NCBI GenBank assembly: GCA_016124375.1
Contig: WGNV01000002.1
Span: 1-64,000, forward strand
Length of the DNA: 64,000 nucleotides
DNA from: Tepidisphaera sp.
GTDB taxonomy: Bacteria > Planctomycetota > Phycisphaerae > Phycisphaerales > UBA1924
Reading direction: 5' to 3'
How positions within the stretch are numbered: position 1 is the first letter of the stretch; every line of letters begins with the position of its first letter. This document shows positions 8,224-17,082 of the stretch, in pieces. The translations under genes were made by a program, and so were the position numbers. Below the pieces are notes generated by a model. The model saw only the letters and a list, made by a program, of their open reading frames with translations, did not search any database and had not been told where the DNA came from.

Positions 8224-8266
8224 CAAAAAACAAACACGGCCCGGGCGGTTTCCCGTCCCGGGCCGA
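8224..8266 (-). terminator. Terminator or attenuator between rpsO and pnp
   Basis: On the minus strand, CGGCCCGGGACGGGAAACCGCCCGGGCCG forms a strong stem followed by TGTTTGTTTTTT. It begins 4 bases after the rpsO stop codon, so pnp probably has its own promoter in the next 220 bases or depends on readthrough. Confidence 0.88.
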
Positions 8267-8269
8267 AGG

Positions 8270-8539
8270 TTACTTACGCAGGCCGAGGGTGGCGATGAGC
8301 TTCTGGTAGTCGCCGGGGTTGGTCTTGGCGAGGTACTTGAGGAGGCGGTTGCGGCGGCCGACCATCATGAGCAGGCCGCGGCGGCTGTGGTTGTCTTTCT
8401 GGTGATCTTGGAGGTGATCCGCGACCTCCTTGATGCGGGCCGTCAGCATCGCGATCTGGACTTCGGGCGAGCCCGAGTCGGTCGCGTGGCGGCGGTGCTT
8501 GGAGGCGATGACGGAGCGTTCTTCAGCGATCAGAGCCAT
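8270..8539 (-). CDS. rpsO: 30S ribosomal protein S15
   Basis: Exactly 89 residues, the same length as the E. coli protein. Family hallmarks are present: DSGSPEVQIAMLTARI, HLQDHQKDNHSRRGLL, MVGRRNRLLKYL and a terminal YQKLIATLGLR. S15 binds the central domain of 16S rRNA and helps form a bridge to the large subunit. It is followed by a terminator and pnp. In other bacteria S15 represses its own mRNA. The 5-prime leader here (8540-8729) was not found to hold an obvious fold by eye. Confidence 0.98.
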   Translation of the reverse strand: MALIAEERSVIASKHRRHATDSGSPEVQIAMLTARIKEVADHLQDHQKDNHSRRGLLMMVGRRNRLLKYLAKTNPGDYQKLIATLGLRK

Positions 8540-8729
8540 GCGGGGTACCTACTGGAAAAGCGTTTCGAGCGAGGGAATAGACCGAAAACCATGGCCCGAA
8601 ACGGCGGGCCGGGAACTTCACAGTGTTTGAGCCATAGGTTAGGCAAAGCCCGACCGGGGATCAACCGGAGTTTTGGGGTGGGGTGGGACTGAGGAAATCG
8701 AGCGAGCAACTCGGCGGGCTGGCATGCGC

Positions 8730-8936
8730 TTAGGGCTTCGGCTTGGCGGAAGGTGGAAGTTCGGTATTTGAGGATGGCGAGGATTGCGGCGTCAGGATGA
8801 TTGTTTCGCCTTCAATGCGCATCTCGAACGCGGTGTCTTCGGTGGCGCCGATGGCCGCGAGCAGCCTCTCATCGATGGGAACTGCAAGTTCATCGCCAAG
8901 CATGATTGGCAGCGCGCGGGTGCGGATGTTGGACAT
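8730..8936 (-). CDS. AbrB/MazE-like small DNA-binding protein
   Basis: A 68-residue protein. The ATG at 8936 is preceded by GGAGACC. The first 52 residues look like a SpoVT-AbrB swapped-hairpin domain (LPIMLGDELAVPIDERLLAAIG, then MRIEGETIILTP). This fold is used by transition-state regulators and by MazE/VapB-type antitoxins. A Ser/Pro/Lys-rich tail follows. No toxin gene adjoins it: the upstream neighbour is a membrane protein and the downstream one is rpsO. It may therefore be an orphan regulator or a widowed antitoxin. The longer frame through this region is a shadow. Confidence 0.7.
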   Translation of the reverse strand: MSNIRTRALPIMLGDELAVPIDERLLAAIGATEDTAFEMRIEGETIILTPQSSPSSNTELPPSAKPKP

Positions 8937-9047
8937 GAGTCTTGGTCTCCGTAACGCAAGCAACGTAACGCGGCTTGAGACTGCTTGCAATGCTTGAGTG
9001 CGCGGATTCAACTCGGGATTCGCGGCGATCATCACGAAGGTGAGGGA

Positions 9048-9076
9048 ATAGAAAAGCCCCGGCGTGGGCCGGGGCT
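9048..9076 (-). terminator. Terminator at the end of the repeat, copy A
   Basis: On the minus strand AGCCCCGGCCCACGCCGGGGCT is followed by TTTCTATT. It lies at the far end of the repeat that follows the membrane protein gene, about 125 bases after its stop. The same stem ends copy B after fusA. Confidence 0.8.
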
Positions 9077-9198
9077 TGGGGGAGCGGGGGAGTTTGGAGG
9101 CGCCCCTCTCGGAGAGAGGGGCCACCCGGGAAGAGAGGGGCCACCCAAGAGGGCGACCCGGGAAGAGGGGCGATTCGGACGCGGCTCGGAGAGCCGCG
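9052..9198. repeat. Long intergenic terminator repeat, copy A
   Basis: About 147 bases that recur at 10007-10123. Copy A has an extra internal stretch of about 30 bases, a duplication of the GGGGCCACCCGGGAAGAG section. Both copies begin with the GCCCCGGCGTGGGCCGGGGC stem and end with GCGGCTCGGAGAGCCGC. Both follow minus-strand genes at almost the same distance. Confidence 0.85.
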
Positions 9199-9201
9199 GG
9201 T

Positions 9202-9882
9202 TCACGGAACGAGGTTCCATCGCCACATCGCGGCGGCGACGGCGGCTGCGGCCAGAAAGATGGCGGCGATTCGAACCCATTGGCTATGAAACCAGGAAGC
9301 CTCGCGCGGTCCGGTGAGTTCTGTGATGGCTGCGTGCAGGCCTTGTAGTTCTTTACGAATGCCTGAGACGCGGACGTAGCCGTGGGAGGTCCAGATTCGC
9401 AGCACCGCATAGTTGTGCCTCGCGAAAATAGGGTGCCACCCGTCCCTGTACTGCTCCAACTCGATCCCCCAAATCTCTTCGGCGGGGCATTCAAAGTGAT
9501 CGATGACCGTCGCTCTCCAGAAGTTGGTGTAGACGGGGCAGAACTGAAACTCGATGATCCTTCTGGAGAACCACACGCGGATGAGCGGCAGTTGCGACCG
9601 ATTGCCGGTGGTGTCGCGTGCTCGGAGAGCCATGAAGAAGCTGCCGGGCAAGACGGCCACGCCGATCGCGATGGCCGGCCAGGCGGGGTATCGGCCCGTG
9701 AGAAGCAGCCAGAACCCGAAGGCCAGCATCGTGAGGCTGGCGATTGATATAAGAATGCCGCTATTGCGGCTGAACGGCACATAGGGATCTTTGGAAGTGG
9801 CAGCGATTTTCCAGCGATAGGTGAAGGTGCCGGGCTCGTCAGCCGGTTGCGTCAGCCAGTTTTGTTCCGGGCTGGAAGCCAT
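9202..9882 (-). CDS. Membrane protein of unknown function
   Basis: About 226 residues, not recognised as a named family. Two adjacent hydrophobic helices (about 45-65 and 68-88) form a hairpin. A roughly 110-residue soluble stretch rich in aromatic residues follows (WFSRRIIEFQFCPVYTNFW, CPAEEIWGIELEQYRDGW). A third helix comes just before the C-terminus (FLAAAAVAAAMWRW). The middle part may be a PH-like or YcxB-like beta domain, but this is a guess. The start at ATG 9882 has no visible ribosome site, and a TTG at 9888 is the only in-frame alternative nearby. It is followed by repeat copy A, with fusA upstream. Confidence 0.7.
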   Translation of the reverse strand: MASSPEQNWLTQPADEPGTFTYRWKIAATSKDPYVPFSRNSGILISIASLTMLAFGFWLLLTGRYPAWPAIAIGVAVLPGSFFMALRARDTTGNRSQLPLIRVWFSRRIIEFQFCPVYTNFWRATVIDHFECPAEEIWGIELEQYRDGWHPIFARHNYAVLRIWTSHGYVRVSGIRKELQGLHAAITELTGPREASWFHSQWVRIAAIFLAAAAVAAAMWRWNLVP

Positions 9883-10003
9883 GCACAAACCATAACGCGG
9901 CGCGCGAAACCGGGGGAGATTCCGTGGGTGAGGTGGTACGAACGTATAATTGAGCGGCGAACAGTCCGATGGGTTCCGCCTCGCACGGCGACGCGAACTT
10001 GAT

Positions 10004-10032
10004 GTGAAAAAGCCCCGGCGTGGGCCGGGGCT
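10004..10032 (-). terminator. fusA terminator within the repeat, copy B
   Basis: On the minus strand AGCCCCGGCCCACGCCGGGGCT is followed by TTTTCACAT. It lies about 105 bases after the fusA stop codon. Confidence 0.82.
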
Positions 10033-10123
10033 TGGGGGAGCGGGGGAGTTTGGGAGGCGCCCCTCTTGGAGAGGGGGGCCACCCGGGAAGAGGGGCGATT
10101 CGGACGCGGCTCGGAGAGCCGCG
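10007..10123. repeat. Long intergenic terminator repeat, copy B
   Basis: The shorter copy of the element at 9052-9198, about 117 bases and nearly identical apart from one internal deletion of about 30 bases and a few substitutions. It fills the space after fusA and carries that gene's likely terminator. Confidence 0.85.
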
Positions 10124-10138
10124 CTACCCGGAAAAGGC

Positions 10139-12271
10139 TTACTTCTTCGCGGCCTTTTCCTTGTTCTTCTCGCCCATCATTTCTTCCTGCAGGTTGCGGG
10201 GCATCTGGCGGTATTCGAGGAACTCCATGGTGGCGCTGGCGCGGCCCTGGGACATGCCGCGGAGGCTGGTGGTGTAGCCGAAGAGTTCGGAGAGCGGGAT
10301 TTCGCAGTTGACGAGCTTCACGACGCCGCGATCGTCGGTGTCGATGATCATGCCGCGGCGGGAGGAGACGTCACCGGTGACGTTGCCGAGGTATTCGTTG
10401 GGGACGGTGATGACGACCTTCATGATGGGTTCGAGGAGGACGGGGCCGGCGCGATCGACGGCTTCCAGGAGGGCGAGGCGGCCGGCCTGTTCGAAGGCGA
10501 CCTGGCTGGAGTCGACGTCGTGGTAGGAGCCGTAGGTGAGGGTGGCCTTGATGTTGATGAGGGGGTAGCCGAACTTGACGCCGGTGATGGCGGTCTGGCG
10601 GATGCCGTATTCGACGCTGGGGATGAACTCCTTGGGGATGACGCCGCCGACGATGGCGTTCTCGAAGGCGATGCTGTCGGTGAAGTCGAGCTCCTCGGCT
10701 TCGGCGGCAGCGGCGGAGAAGGGCTCGAGGGAGATGACGCAGTCGCCGTATTGGCCGCGACCACCGGACTGCTTCTTGAAGAGGCCGCGAACGTCTTCGA
10801 CCTTCTTGGTGATGGCTTCGCGGTAGCTGACCTTGGGCTTGCCGACTTCGACGCCGATCTTCATATCGCGCACGAGCTTGGTGCGGATGATGTCCAGGTG
10901 GAGTTCGCCCATGCCGCTGATGATGGTCTGCTGGGTTTCTTCGTCGTAGGTGAAGCGGAAGGAGGGGTCTTCGCGGCGGATGGTGAGCAGGGCCTCGGAG
11001 AGCTTGCGCTTGTCGTCCTGGGTCTTGGGCTCGATGGACATCGAGATGACGGGCTCGGGGAAGAGCATGCGTTCGAGGATGATGGGCTTGTCGGGGTCGC
11101 AGAGGGTGTCGCCCGTGTAGCTGTCCTTGATGCCGACGACGGCGACGATGTTGCCCGCGGAGACCTCTTCGAGGGGGATGCGGTTCTGGGCGTGCATCTC
11201 GAAGATGCGGCTGGCGTTTTCCTTCTTGTTGTTGCCCGGGTTGAGGAGGCGCGTGCCCTTCTGGAGGGTGCCGGAGTAGACGCGGATGTAGGTGAGGTCG
11301 CCGTGGGTGTCGGAGACGACCTTGAAGACCAGGGCGGAGAAGGGCGCGTCCTTGTCGTGGGGGCGCGTCATGGTGACTTCTTTGTCCTGCGGGTCGGTGC
11401 CTTCGACGGGGGGCACTTCGCTGGGGCTGGGGAGGTAGTCGACGACGGCGTCGAGCAGCATCTGGACGCCGATGTTGCGGAGGGCGGCGCCGCAGAGCAC
11501 GGGGTAGCACTGGCGGGCGATGGTGCCCTTGCGCAGCGCGGCCTTGAGCTCATCGACGGAGATTTCCTTGCCTTCGAGGTACTTCTCGGTGAGAGCTTCG
11601 TCGAGCTCGGCGATCTTCTCGACCATGTCGTGGCGCCACTTCTCGACGGTTTCCTTCAAGTCGGCGGGCACGTCGCGCTCGATGCGGTTCTCGCCCTTTT
11701 CGCCCTCGAAGTAGAAGGCGCGCATGTTCATGAGGTCGATGATGCCCTTGTGCTCGTGGCCCACGCCGATGGGGTACTGGATGGCGATGCCGTTGGCGCC
11801 CAGGCGGCTCTTGATGGTGCCGAAGCTGAAATCAAAGCTGGCGCCGATCTTGTCCATCTTGTTGACGAAGCAGAGGCGCGGCACGCGGTAACGGTCGGCC
11901 TGGCGCCAGACGGTTTCGGACTGGGCTTCGACGCCTTCCTTGCCGTCGAAGACGGCGCAGGCGCCGTCGAGGACGCGGAGCGAGCGTTCGACTTCGATGG
12001 TGAAGTCGACGTGGCCGGGGGTGTCGATGAGGTTGATCTTGTATTCGCGGTCTTTGTGGACCCAGGGGCAGGTGGTGGCGGCGGACTGGATGGTGATGCC
12101 GCGTTCCTGCTCGTCCTGGAGGAAGTCCATGGTGGCGGTGCCTTCGTGGACTTCGCCGATCTTGTAGTTTTTGCCGGTGTAGTAGAGGATGCGTTCGGAG
12201 ACGGTGGTCTTGCCCGCGTCGATGTGGGCGCAGATGCCGATGTTGCGGATGTGGGAGAGGTCGGTGGCCAT
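10139..12271 (-). CDS. fusA: Translation elongation factor G
   Basis: A 710-residue GTPase that drives ribosome translocation. The G-domain motifs are intact: G1 AHIDAGKTT (15-23), the switch sequence ERGITI, G3 DTPGHVDF (83-90) and G4 NKMD (137-140). Domains II-V follow with normal spacing, including the domain IV loop region ([11 protein letters not shown]). The tail is Lys-rich. The ATG at 12271 is preceded by AAGG, and the extra 53 codons upstream look like leader sequence. Genes for S12, S7 and EF-Tu are not adjacent, so this copy is outside a classical str operon. Whether another fusA exists elsewhere in the genome cannot be told. Confidence 0.97.
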   Translation of the reverse strand: MATDLSHIRNIGICAHIDAGKTTVSERILYYTGKNYKIGEVHEGTATMDFLQDEQERGITIQSAATTCPWVHKDREYKINLIDTPGHVDFTIEVERSLRVLDGACAVFDGKEGVEAQSETVWRQADRYRVPRLCFVNKMDKIGASFDFSFGTIKSRLGANGIAIQYPIGVGHEHKGIIDLMNMRAFYFEGEKGENRIERDVPADLKETVEKWRHDMVEKIAELDEALTEKYLEGKEISVDELKAALRKGTIARQCYPVLCGAALRNIGVQMLLDAVVDYLPSPSEVPPVEGTDPQDKEVTMTRPHDKDAPFSALVFKVVSDTHGDLTYIRVYSGTLQKGTRLLNPGNNKKENASRIFEMHAQNRIPLEEVSAGNIVAVVGIKDSYTGDTLCDPDKPIILERMLFPEPVISMSIEPKTQDDKRKLSEALLTIRREDPSFRFTYDEETQQTIISGMGELHLDIIRTKLVRDMKIGVEVGKPKVSYREAITKKVEDVRGLFKKQSGGRGQYGDCVISLEPFSAAAAEAEELDFTDSIAFENAIVGGVIPKEFIPSVEYGIRQTAITGVKFGYPLINIKATLTYGSYHDVDSSQVAFEQAGRLALLEAVDRAGPVLLEPIMKVVITVPNEYLGNVTGDVSSRRGMIIDTDDRGVVKLVNCEIPLSELFGYTTSLRGMSQGRASATMEFLEYRQMPRNLQEEMMGEKNKEKAAKK

Positions 12272-12754
12272 GGGTGAAACCTTGAAACCTTTCTGAGCGG
12301 GCACACACGCGTGTGCCTGGCGGTGCTGAGTGGGCACGCGACGCGTGCGCCGGATTTTGAACTTTGGGTCGGGCGAAGGCGCCCGAAGTCGAAACTGCTG
12401 GAGTTCGCCCCCGTTTGGGCCGAGGCCCACGGCGGCGAGCGAACGGTGGTTGTCTGGAGCCTTGCCCGCGCTGGCGTTGTAAAGGACCTGGTGAGCGGGG
12501 CTGAAGAAGCGTCGAGCGGGGCTGGTGGGTGTCGATTCCGTCAGCGGCCGCGGGGCCCGGAGAAGCCGGGCCAGGGTCTATGAGGTTCGATCTCGTCGTC
12601 TTCTTCCATGGCTGTGCCCGAGCAGGAACTGAAAGTTCGCCGAGGGTTCGGCGTGCAAATGGCTTGCAGACAAAGACCTACGACCGGAGCGGACGAGGCG
12701 GCGGCGCATCGCCCGCCCGGAAGAGCCGGAATGTTAACCCTGGTGCGGGTGGAA
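12272..12754. other. 483-base gene-free region upstream of fusA
   Basis: No convincing gene was seen. The region holds a GCACACACGCGTGTGC palindrome (12301-12316) close to the fusA start, several GC-rich short stems, and the candidate promoter at 12731-12758. It is probably fusA leader plus the end of the preceding transcription unit. Confidence 0.5.
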
Positions 12755-12758
12755 TCAA
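12731..12758 (-). promoter_or_regulatory. Possible promoter in the fusA leader region
   Basis: On the minus strand TTGATT is followed after 16 bases by TAACAT. If used, it would give a leader of about 450 bases. The GTTAAC core resembles the candidate -10 of the cold-shock gene. The match is weak. Confidence 0.25.
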
Positions 12759-15268
12759 GGTCCGCGGCCGTGGCTTGACGGACTCTTGATTGGAGTCTGG
12801 TCGGAGCCGGTGTTTTCCGGGGCAGCCGCGATGATCTTTTCGAGACTGGAGCGAGTGCTCTCGGGAAGGCCGGCGAGGGGGTCCAACTGCATGTTGTGGT
12901 CGAGCTCGAGGGCGGTGCGGGCGTATTCCCGGGCTTCGTCGTGGCGTCCGAGCTTTGCCGCGAGAAGGGCGGCCTGGCTGGGGTAGAGGGGTGAATAGGG
13001 GGTTTTGAGGGCGGCGAGGCGGTAGGAGTTCAGGGCGCGGGGGCCCAGGCCGTCGATGTTGGAACCCTGGTCGAGCAGGCCCTGGCAGAGGGTGCCAAGC
13101 CAGCCGAGGTTGGAGGCGGTGGGCTGGGTGCGGGAGAGATTGGCGGCGAGTTCGACGGCGGCGGAGCGGATGTTCTCGGGAGCGCCCGAGCTCTTGGGAA
13201 AGGGGGCGCCCAAACGCTCGGCGACTTCCAGGGCGTCGGCCTCGGCCACCAGCAGGCGCGAGAGGGATTGAACGACGACGGAGGGGGCGTTGGCGATGGG
13301 CTGCCAGGCGCCGTACAGGCGGTGCTCGCAGAGGGCGGCGGACATGACCTGCACCTGGGCCAGGGCCTGGGGCACGGAGCTGGGAGGCTGGGGCAGGGGC
13401 CGTTTTGCCTCAGACATGAGCTGGGAGAGTTCGGCGTGGGCGGCGGAGAGGTCCTTGGCGAACTGGGCCGGTGTGTCTCCCTGGGGCGAGCCGCTCTGGA
13501 GCGCGTTCATGCGCGAGGTGAGTTCGCGGAACGGCGCGATGACGTCGTAGGCATCGCGCAGGGCGAGGTCGAACTTCAAGACCCTGGGGAATGCGAAGAC
13601 GGGGAGCGCGAGAGTCGCGAGGAGCGCGATGAGGGCGGGAAGGGCGGCGGCCGCGCGGGGCCGGGAAGGCGGCGACTGGCGGGCGGGCTGAGTGGCGGCA
13701 GGGGCGGCGCTGACGCCCAGCAGCAGCAGCACCCAGGCTTGTGCGCCGGGGGTGACGCCGGTGAGCTCGATCTGGCAGTGGGCGATCGCGCCCAGGGCGG
13801 CGACGGCTGCGGCGAGACGCACCATCCCGGGGCGGGCCTGGGAGAGGCGGACGACCGATCCGGCGGCGAGGACGCCCAGGAGGAGGCCGCCGATGCGGAT
13901 GGCGGTGACGGTTGGGGTGGTGGCGGCGGCTTCCAGGAAGTTGGAGACGACGATCGGGATGGCGATGGCGAGGCCGAGCAGGCGGAGGTGGGGGCGCATC
14001 GGCGACCAGGCGGCGGGCTCTTGGGGGATGTCGGGCTCGGCCAACGAGCGGGCAGAGGACATCGCCCAGGCGATCCAGAGCGCGCACCAGGCGAGCCCGA
14101 ACACGCCCAACGTGGCGGCGTGGTCGAGGAGCAGGCAGTGGGGGCTGCTGACGTCCTCGGTGGCGATCGGACGCTTGACGAGGGTGTAGGCGTCTTTGAA
14201 CTCGGAGGGACCGACGCCAAAGAGCGGGTGGGCGAGGAAGACGCGCGCGGCGCCGACCTGGTAGAAGGCGCGGACGAGCAGGCTGAGTTCGTGCAGCCTG
14301 GTGCCGATGACGCCACGGAGCGCGACCAGGGCGATGGGCCCGAAGACCGCGAGCAGGCCCAGCGCCGGGGTGAGGCGTCGCCAGAGGCGAGGGGCGGGAT
14401 TCGCGCGGGTGGCCAGGCCCATGGCGAGGGCGAGGAGCGCGAGGCCCCCGGCGAGAACGGCGTAGCCCCCCTTGCTGCCGGCCCAGGCGGTGGCGGCGAT
14501 GCAGAGGGCGGCGCAGAGGAGGGAGGTGACGAACCAGGTTCGGCGGAAGGGATCGGTGCGCACGAGGCGGGGGTCGATGAAGCGGCGGGTGAGCGAGAGG
14601 CCGACGAAGGCGATGGAGCCGCAGGCCATCAGGGTGGAGAGAACATTGGCCAGGCCGAACCAGCCGGTGGCTTCGGGCTGGCTGATGCGGCGTTCGAAGG
14701 CCTTGGCCATGGGGGAGTCGGGGGTCCAGCCGTGGGCGGCGAGCATGTCGGACTTATGGGCGAGGAACTCGCGGTAGGTGTCGGGGTGGTCGAGGGAGAC
14801 CTGCACGCCGCCTTTGAGCGCGAGGGTGGGAAGGAGCCCGAGAAGGCCAGCGAGGAGCCAGGTGCGGAGCGTTGGGTCGCGGCCAGCGACGCGGGCGGCG
14901 AGGCCGGCGAAGATCGCGCTGGTCCAGGAGGCGCCGAGGGTGGCGTCGCCGAACCAGGCGTCGCGTCGGAAGACGTGCAGGCTGACGCCCACGACGCCGA
15001 GCAGGAACAGGGTGAGTTCCCAGAGGGCGGGGCGCTCGCCACGGGCGGCGAGCGCGAGCAGCAGGAGCCCTGCGCCGAGGGTGAGGGCAAGGTCGCACGC
15101 CATGCCCAGCGAGGGGGTGAGGCCCAGGATGGGCGAGGCGAGGACGGTGGGATCGATATCGAAACCGGGGTAGAGATTGACAGAGGAGTAGAGCCGAACG
15201 CCCAGGGAGGCGATGAGCAGGACCACCCCGAGCATGGCGGCGGGCGAGGGTTGGTCGCGGGGGATCAT
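12755..15268 (-). CDS. O-antigen-ligase-like polysaccharide membrane protein with TPR-like tail
   Basis: An 837-residue protein. The N-terminal 560 residues hold a dozen or more hydrophobic helices. The Wzy_C-type loop is visible in FLAHPLFGVGPSEFKDAY, followed by SSPHCLLLDHAATLGVFGL (the H-N/H-x-x-L-x-x-x-x-E/H region typical of ligases and polymerases of lipid-linked glycans). The last 250 residues are soluble and contain a TPR-like helix pair near the end (AALLAAKLGRHDEAREYART). It should act at the outer face of the inner membrane, polymerising or transferring glycans. Its start overlaps the stop of the WecA-like gene by ATGA, so the two are translationally coupled. Substrate unknown. Confidence 0.85.
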   Translation of the reverse strand: MIPRDQPSPAAMLGVVLLIASLGVRLYSSVNLYPGFDIDPTVLASPILGLTPSLGMACDLALTLGAGLLLLALAARGERPALWELTLFLLGVVGVSLHVFRRDAWFGDATLGASWTSAIFAGLAARVAGRDPTLRTWLLAGLLGLLPTLALKGGVQVSLDHPDTYREFLAHKSDMLAAHGWTPDSPMAKAFERRISQPEATGWFGLANVLSTLMACGSIAFVGLSLTRRFIDPRLVRTDPFRRTWFVTSLLCAALCIAATAWAGSKGGYAVLAGGLALLALAMGLATRANPAPRLWRRLTPALGLLAVFGPIALVALRGVIGTRLHELSLLVRAFYQVGAARVFLAHPLFGVGPSEFKDAYTLVKRPIATEDVSSPHCLLLDHAATLGVFGLAWCALWIAWAMSSARSLAEPDIPQEPAAWSPMRPHLRLLGLAIAIPIVVSNFLEAAATTPTVTAIRIGGLLLGVLAAGSVVRLSQARPGMVRLAAAVAALGAIAHCQIELTGVTPGAQAWVLLLLGVSAAPAATQPARQSPPSRPRAAAALPALIALLATLALPVFAFPRVLKFDLALRDAYDVIAPFRELTSRMNALQSGSPQGDTPAQFAKDLSAAHAELSQLMSEAKRPLPQPPSSVPQALAQVQVMSAALCEHRLYGAWQPIANAPSVVVQSLSRLLVAEADALEVAERLGAPFPKSSGAPENIRSAAVELAANLSRTQPTASNLGWLGTLCQGLLDQGSNIDGLGPRALNSYRLAALKTPYSPLYPSQAALLAAKLGRHDEAREYARTALELDHNMQLDPLAGLPESTRSSLEKIIAAAPENTGSDQTPIKSPSSHGRGP

Positions 15269-16455
15269 GGAGCGGGTCTTTCGGAGGACAGGCTGGCCGC
15301 GGCTTTGGCGCCGGCGAAGTCGAGCGCACCGACGACGCCGAGCGTCAGGAGAAGTTGTACGCCGACGAGGGCCGCCTGCCAGGGTTGGAGGGAGGCGAGG
15401 GAGATGCCCGACACGCCCGTGACGCCTGCCAGGCCCCAGATGACCAGCACGGCGGCGCGACGCGAGAGACCCAGGCGATGCAGGCGGTGGCTGAGGTGTT
15501 GCATGTCGCCCACGAAGGGGCTCTTGCCCTGGCGCAGACGGATCATCACAACGGTGACGAGGTCATACAGCGGCACGGCGAGCACGACGACGGGCATGAG
15601 CAGCGAATACCACGGGCCGGAGGTGACGCCCGAGGCATCGAGGCCGATGTAGGTGGTGCGGACGGTGAGGAAGGCGAGGAGGAAGCCGAGGATGAGGGAG
15701 CCGCCGTCGCCCATGATGATGCGGGCGCCGCTGGGGCGGGGGGCGTTGAAGAAAAGAAACCCCAGGCAGGCGCCGACCAGGAGGGCGAGGCAAGCGCCGA
15801 CGAACCACTGGCCGTGGACGAGGGCGGCGACCAGGAAGAACGCGCCCGCGACGCACGCGGTGCCGGCGGAGAGGCCATCCATGTTGTCCATGAAGTTCAT
15901 GGCGTTGGTGATGAGCAGGAACCAAAGGGCGGTGACGAGAATGGAGAGCCACGAGCCACCGACGTGGGCGTCGAGAAGGGTGAACAAGCGCGTGGGGGCA
16001 AGGCCCGGGGCGAGGGTGGAGACCAGCGGCACGGCGAGCGCGGGGGCGGCCATGATGGCGAGCTTGAGGAAGGGCCCCAGCGGGCGGCGATCGTCGACGA
16101 GGCCGAGGAGGTGGAGCAGCGCGAGGCAGGCGAGCAGCAGCCAACCTTGGGGAGCTTGGCTAGCGATGCCGTGGAGGTGGGGGGCGAGGCTGGTTTGGAG
16201 GGATGCGGGAAGGAGGGCGAGGGCGGGGCTGCCGGGGCGCAGGGCGAGGAGGCCCAGGGCGAGCGGCAGGGCGAGGGCGAGGAAGATGGCGATGCCGCCG
16301 GTGTTTGGGATGCGCCGGCGAGCGGCCTTGATCTGCCCCGCCACGCCTTGGGAATCGAAGGTTTGCAGGCGATGGCCCAGGCGGATGAGCAGCGCGGTCA
16401 GCGGCAGGGCGATGACGAAGGCGAGGGGGATGAGCAGGAGCACGAGCGATCGCAC
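15265..16455 (-). CDS. WecA/MraY-family undecaprenyl-phosphate sugar-phosphate transferase
   Basis: About 396 residues with roughly 11 membrane helices. It has the family signatures: LVDDRRPLGPFLK (catalytic Asp pair), TNAMNFMDNMDGLSAG, MGDGGSLILGFLLA and a histidine motif in HLSHRLHRLGLS. Such enzymes transfer a HexNAc-1-phosphate from UDP-sugar to undecaprenyl phosphate, starting envelope glycan synthesis. HRLHRLGLS and the lack of MurNAc-pentapeptide features favour WecA/TagO over MraY. The start is taken as GTG 16455, just before the first helix. The in-frame codons upstream to 16605 run through an inverted repeat and are unlikely to be translated. No good ribosome site is visible, so the start is tentative. 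It is coupled to the ligase-like gene. Confidence 0.88.
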   Translation of the reverse strand: MRSLVLLLIPLAFVIALPLTALLIRLGHRLQTFDSQGVAGQIKAARRRIPNTGGIAIFLALALPLALGLLALRPGSPALALLPASLQTSLAPHLHGIASQAPQGWLLLACLALLHLLGLVDDRRPLGPFLKLAIMAAPALAVPLVSTLAPGLAPTRLFTLLDAHVGGSWLSILVTALWFLLITNAMNFMDNMDGLSAGTACVAGAFFLVAALVHGQWFVGACLALLVGACLGFLFFNAPRPSGARIIMGDGGSLILGFLLAFLTVRTTYIGLDASGVTSGPWYSLLMPVVVLAVPLYDLVTVVMIRLRQGKSPFVGDMQHLSHRLHRLGLSRRAAVLVIWGLAGVTGVSGISLASLQPWQAALVGVQLLLTLGVVGALDFAGAKAAASLSSERPAP

Positions 16456-16488
16456 GGGAGGGGAGTGTAACGGGTGTGCGAAGGCTTC

Positions 16489-16611
16489 TTGGGTGGCCCG
16501 GCGGTCCCCGCCGGTCTTGGTCGACTTGGAGGTGAGATGCGGAGATGAATGTCGTAGAGGGAAGGAATGGAAGGTGGGGAAGCCCGCCGGGGACCGGCGG
16601 TCCACCCAAGA
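16489..16611. repeat. Inverted repeat pair with GGCGGTCCCCGCC palindromes
   Basis: A roughly 30-base sequence starting CTTGGGTGGCCCGGCGGTCC (16488-16517) recurs in inverted orientation at about 16581-16611, with 24 of 30 bases alike. Each arm is itself palindromic. The pair separates the VOC gene from the WecA-like gene, both on the minus strand. A CTTGGGTGG word also occurs in the copy A terminator repeat. Confidence 0.75.
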
Positions 16612-16623
16612 GGGGCGAGCCGA

Positions 16624-17082
16624 CTATTTCACCGGTCCGCTGATGCGGAAGTAGTGGCCATCGGGGTGGCGGATGAGGAACTCGCGGACGCCCCAGGTTT
16701 CGTTGACGATGGGTTTGACGATCTCGATGTTGTGCTTGACGCAGTCGGCGTGGGCGTGGTCGGTGTCTTCGACCCACCAGCTCATCCAGACGCCGCCGTA
16801 TTGCTCGAAGTCGGGGCCGACGGCGGGGCGGGGGTCTTTGGCGCCTTGGCCGTCTTTGCAGAGGAAGATGCTGGGGCCGTGGGCGTGGGGGTCGGGGCTG
16901 GGGGGGTTGGCGCAGATGCCGGCGAAGGTGGCGGGGCCGTGGTCGTTGCTGAGGGCGCTGTGGGCGATCATGCCGTGGTGGTTCCAGGTGAAGCCACGGT
17001 GCCAGCCGAGCTTTTCGAACCATGTGATGCTGGCGGGGACGTCGGAGACGTTGAGCACGGGGGAGACGGCCTTGATGATCAT
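16624..17082 (-). CDS. VOC-family (glyoxalase/bleomycin-resistance-like) protein
   Basis: A 152-residue single vicinal-oxygen-chelate domain unit. It begins with VSPVLNVSDVPASITWFEKL, the usual first beta-alpha unit. WMSWWVEDTDHAHADCV is the second half, and FLIRHPDGHYFRISGPV gives the final strand, where family members usually hold a metal ligand Glu. Here the terminal pattern is HPDGHYFRI with no Glu at the usual spot, so metal binding and enzymatic activity are doubtful. Related proteins are often annotated as bleomycin-resistance-like without evidence of resistance. The start ATG overlaps the stop of the upstream membrane protein by ATGA, which fixes the start and implies coupling. Confidence 0.85.
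   Translation of the reverse strand: MIIKAVSPVLNVSDVPASITWFEKLGWHRGFTWNHHGMIAHSALSNDHGPATFAGICANPPSPDPHAHGPSIFLCKDGQGAKDPRPAVGPDFEQYGGVWMSWWVEDTDHAHADCVKHNIEIVKPIVNETWGVREFLIRHPDGHYFRISGPVK

Noticed and set aside
9250-9300. A GGTTCGAATC-like word on the minus strand that looks like a tRNA T arm
   Set aside because: There is no matching acceptor or anticodon arm, and it lies within the coding sequence of the membrane protein gene.
9950-12277. A 775-codon plus-strand frame opposite fusA
   Set aside because: Same Gly/Asp/Val composition, with no domain. fusA on the minus strand is certain.
13268-15652. A 794-codon plus-strand frame opposite the O-antigen-ligase-like gene
   Set aside because: Gly/Glu-rich shadow. 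The minus-strand gene has helices, ligase motifs and an overlapping partner.
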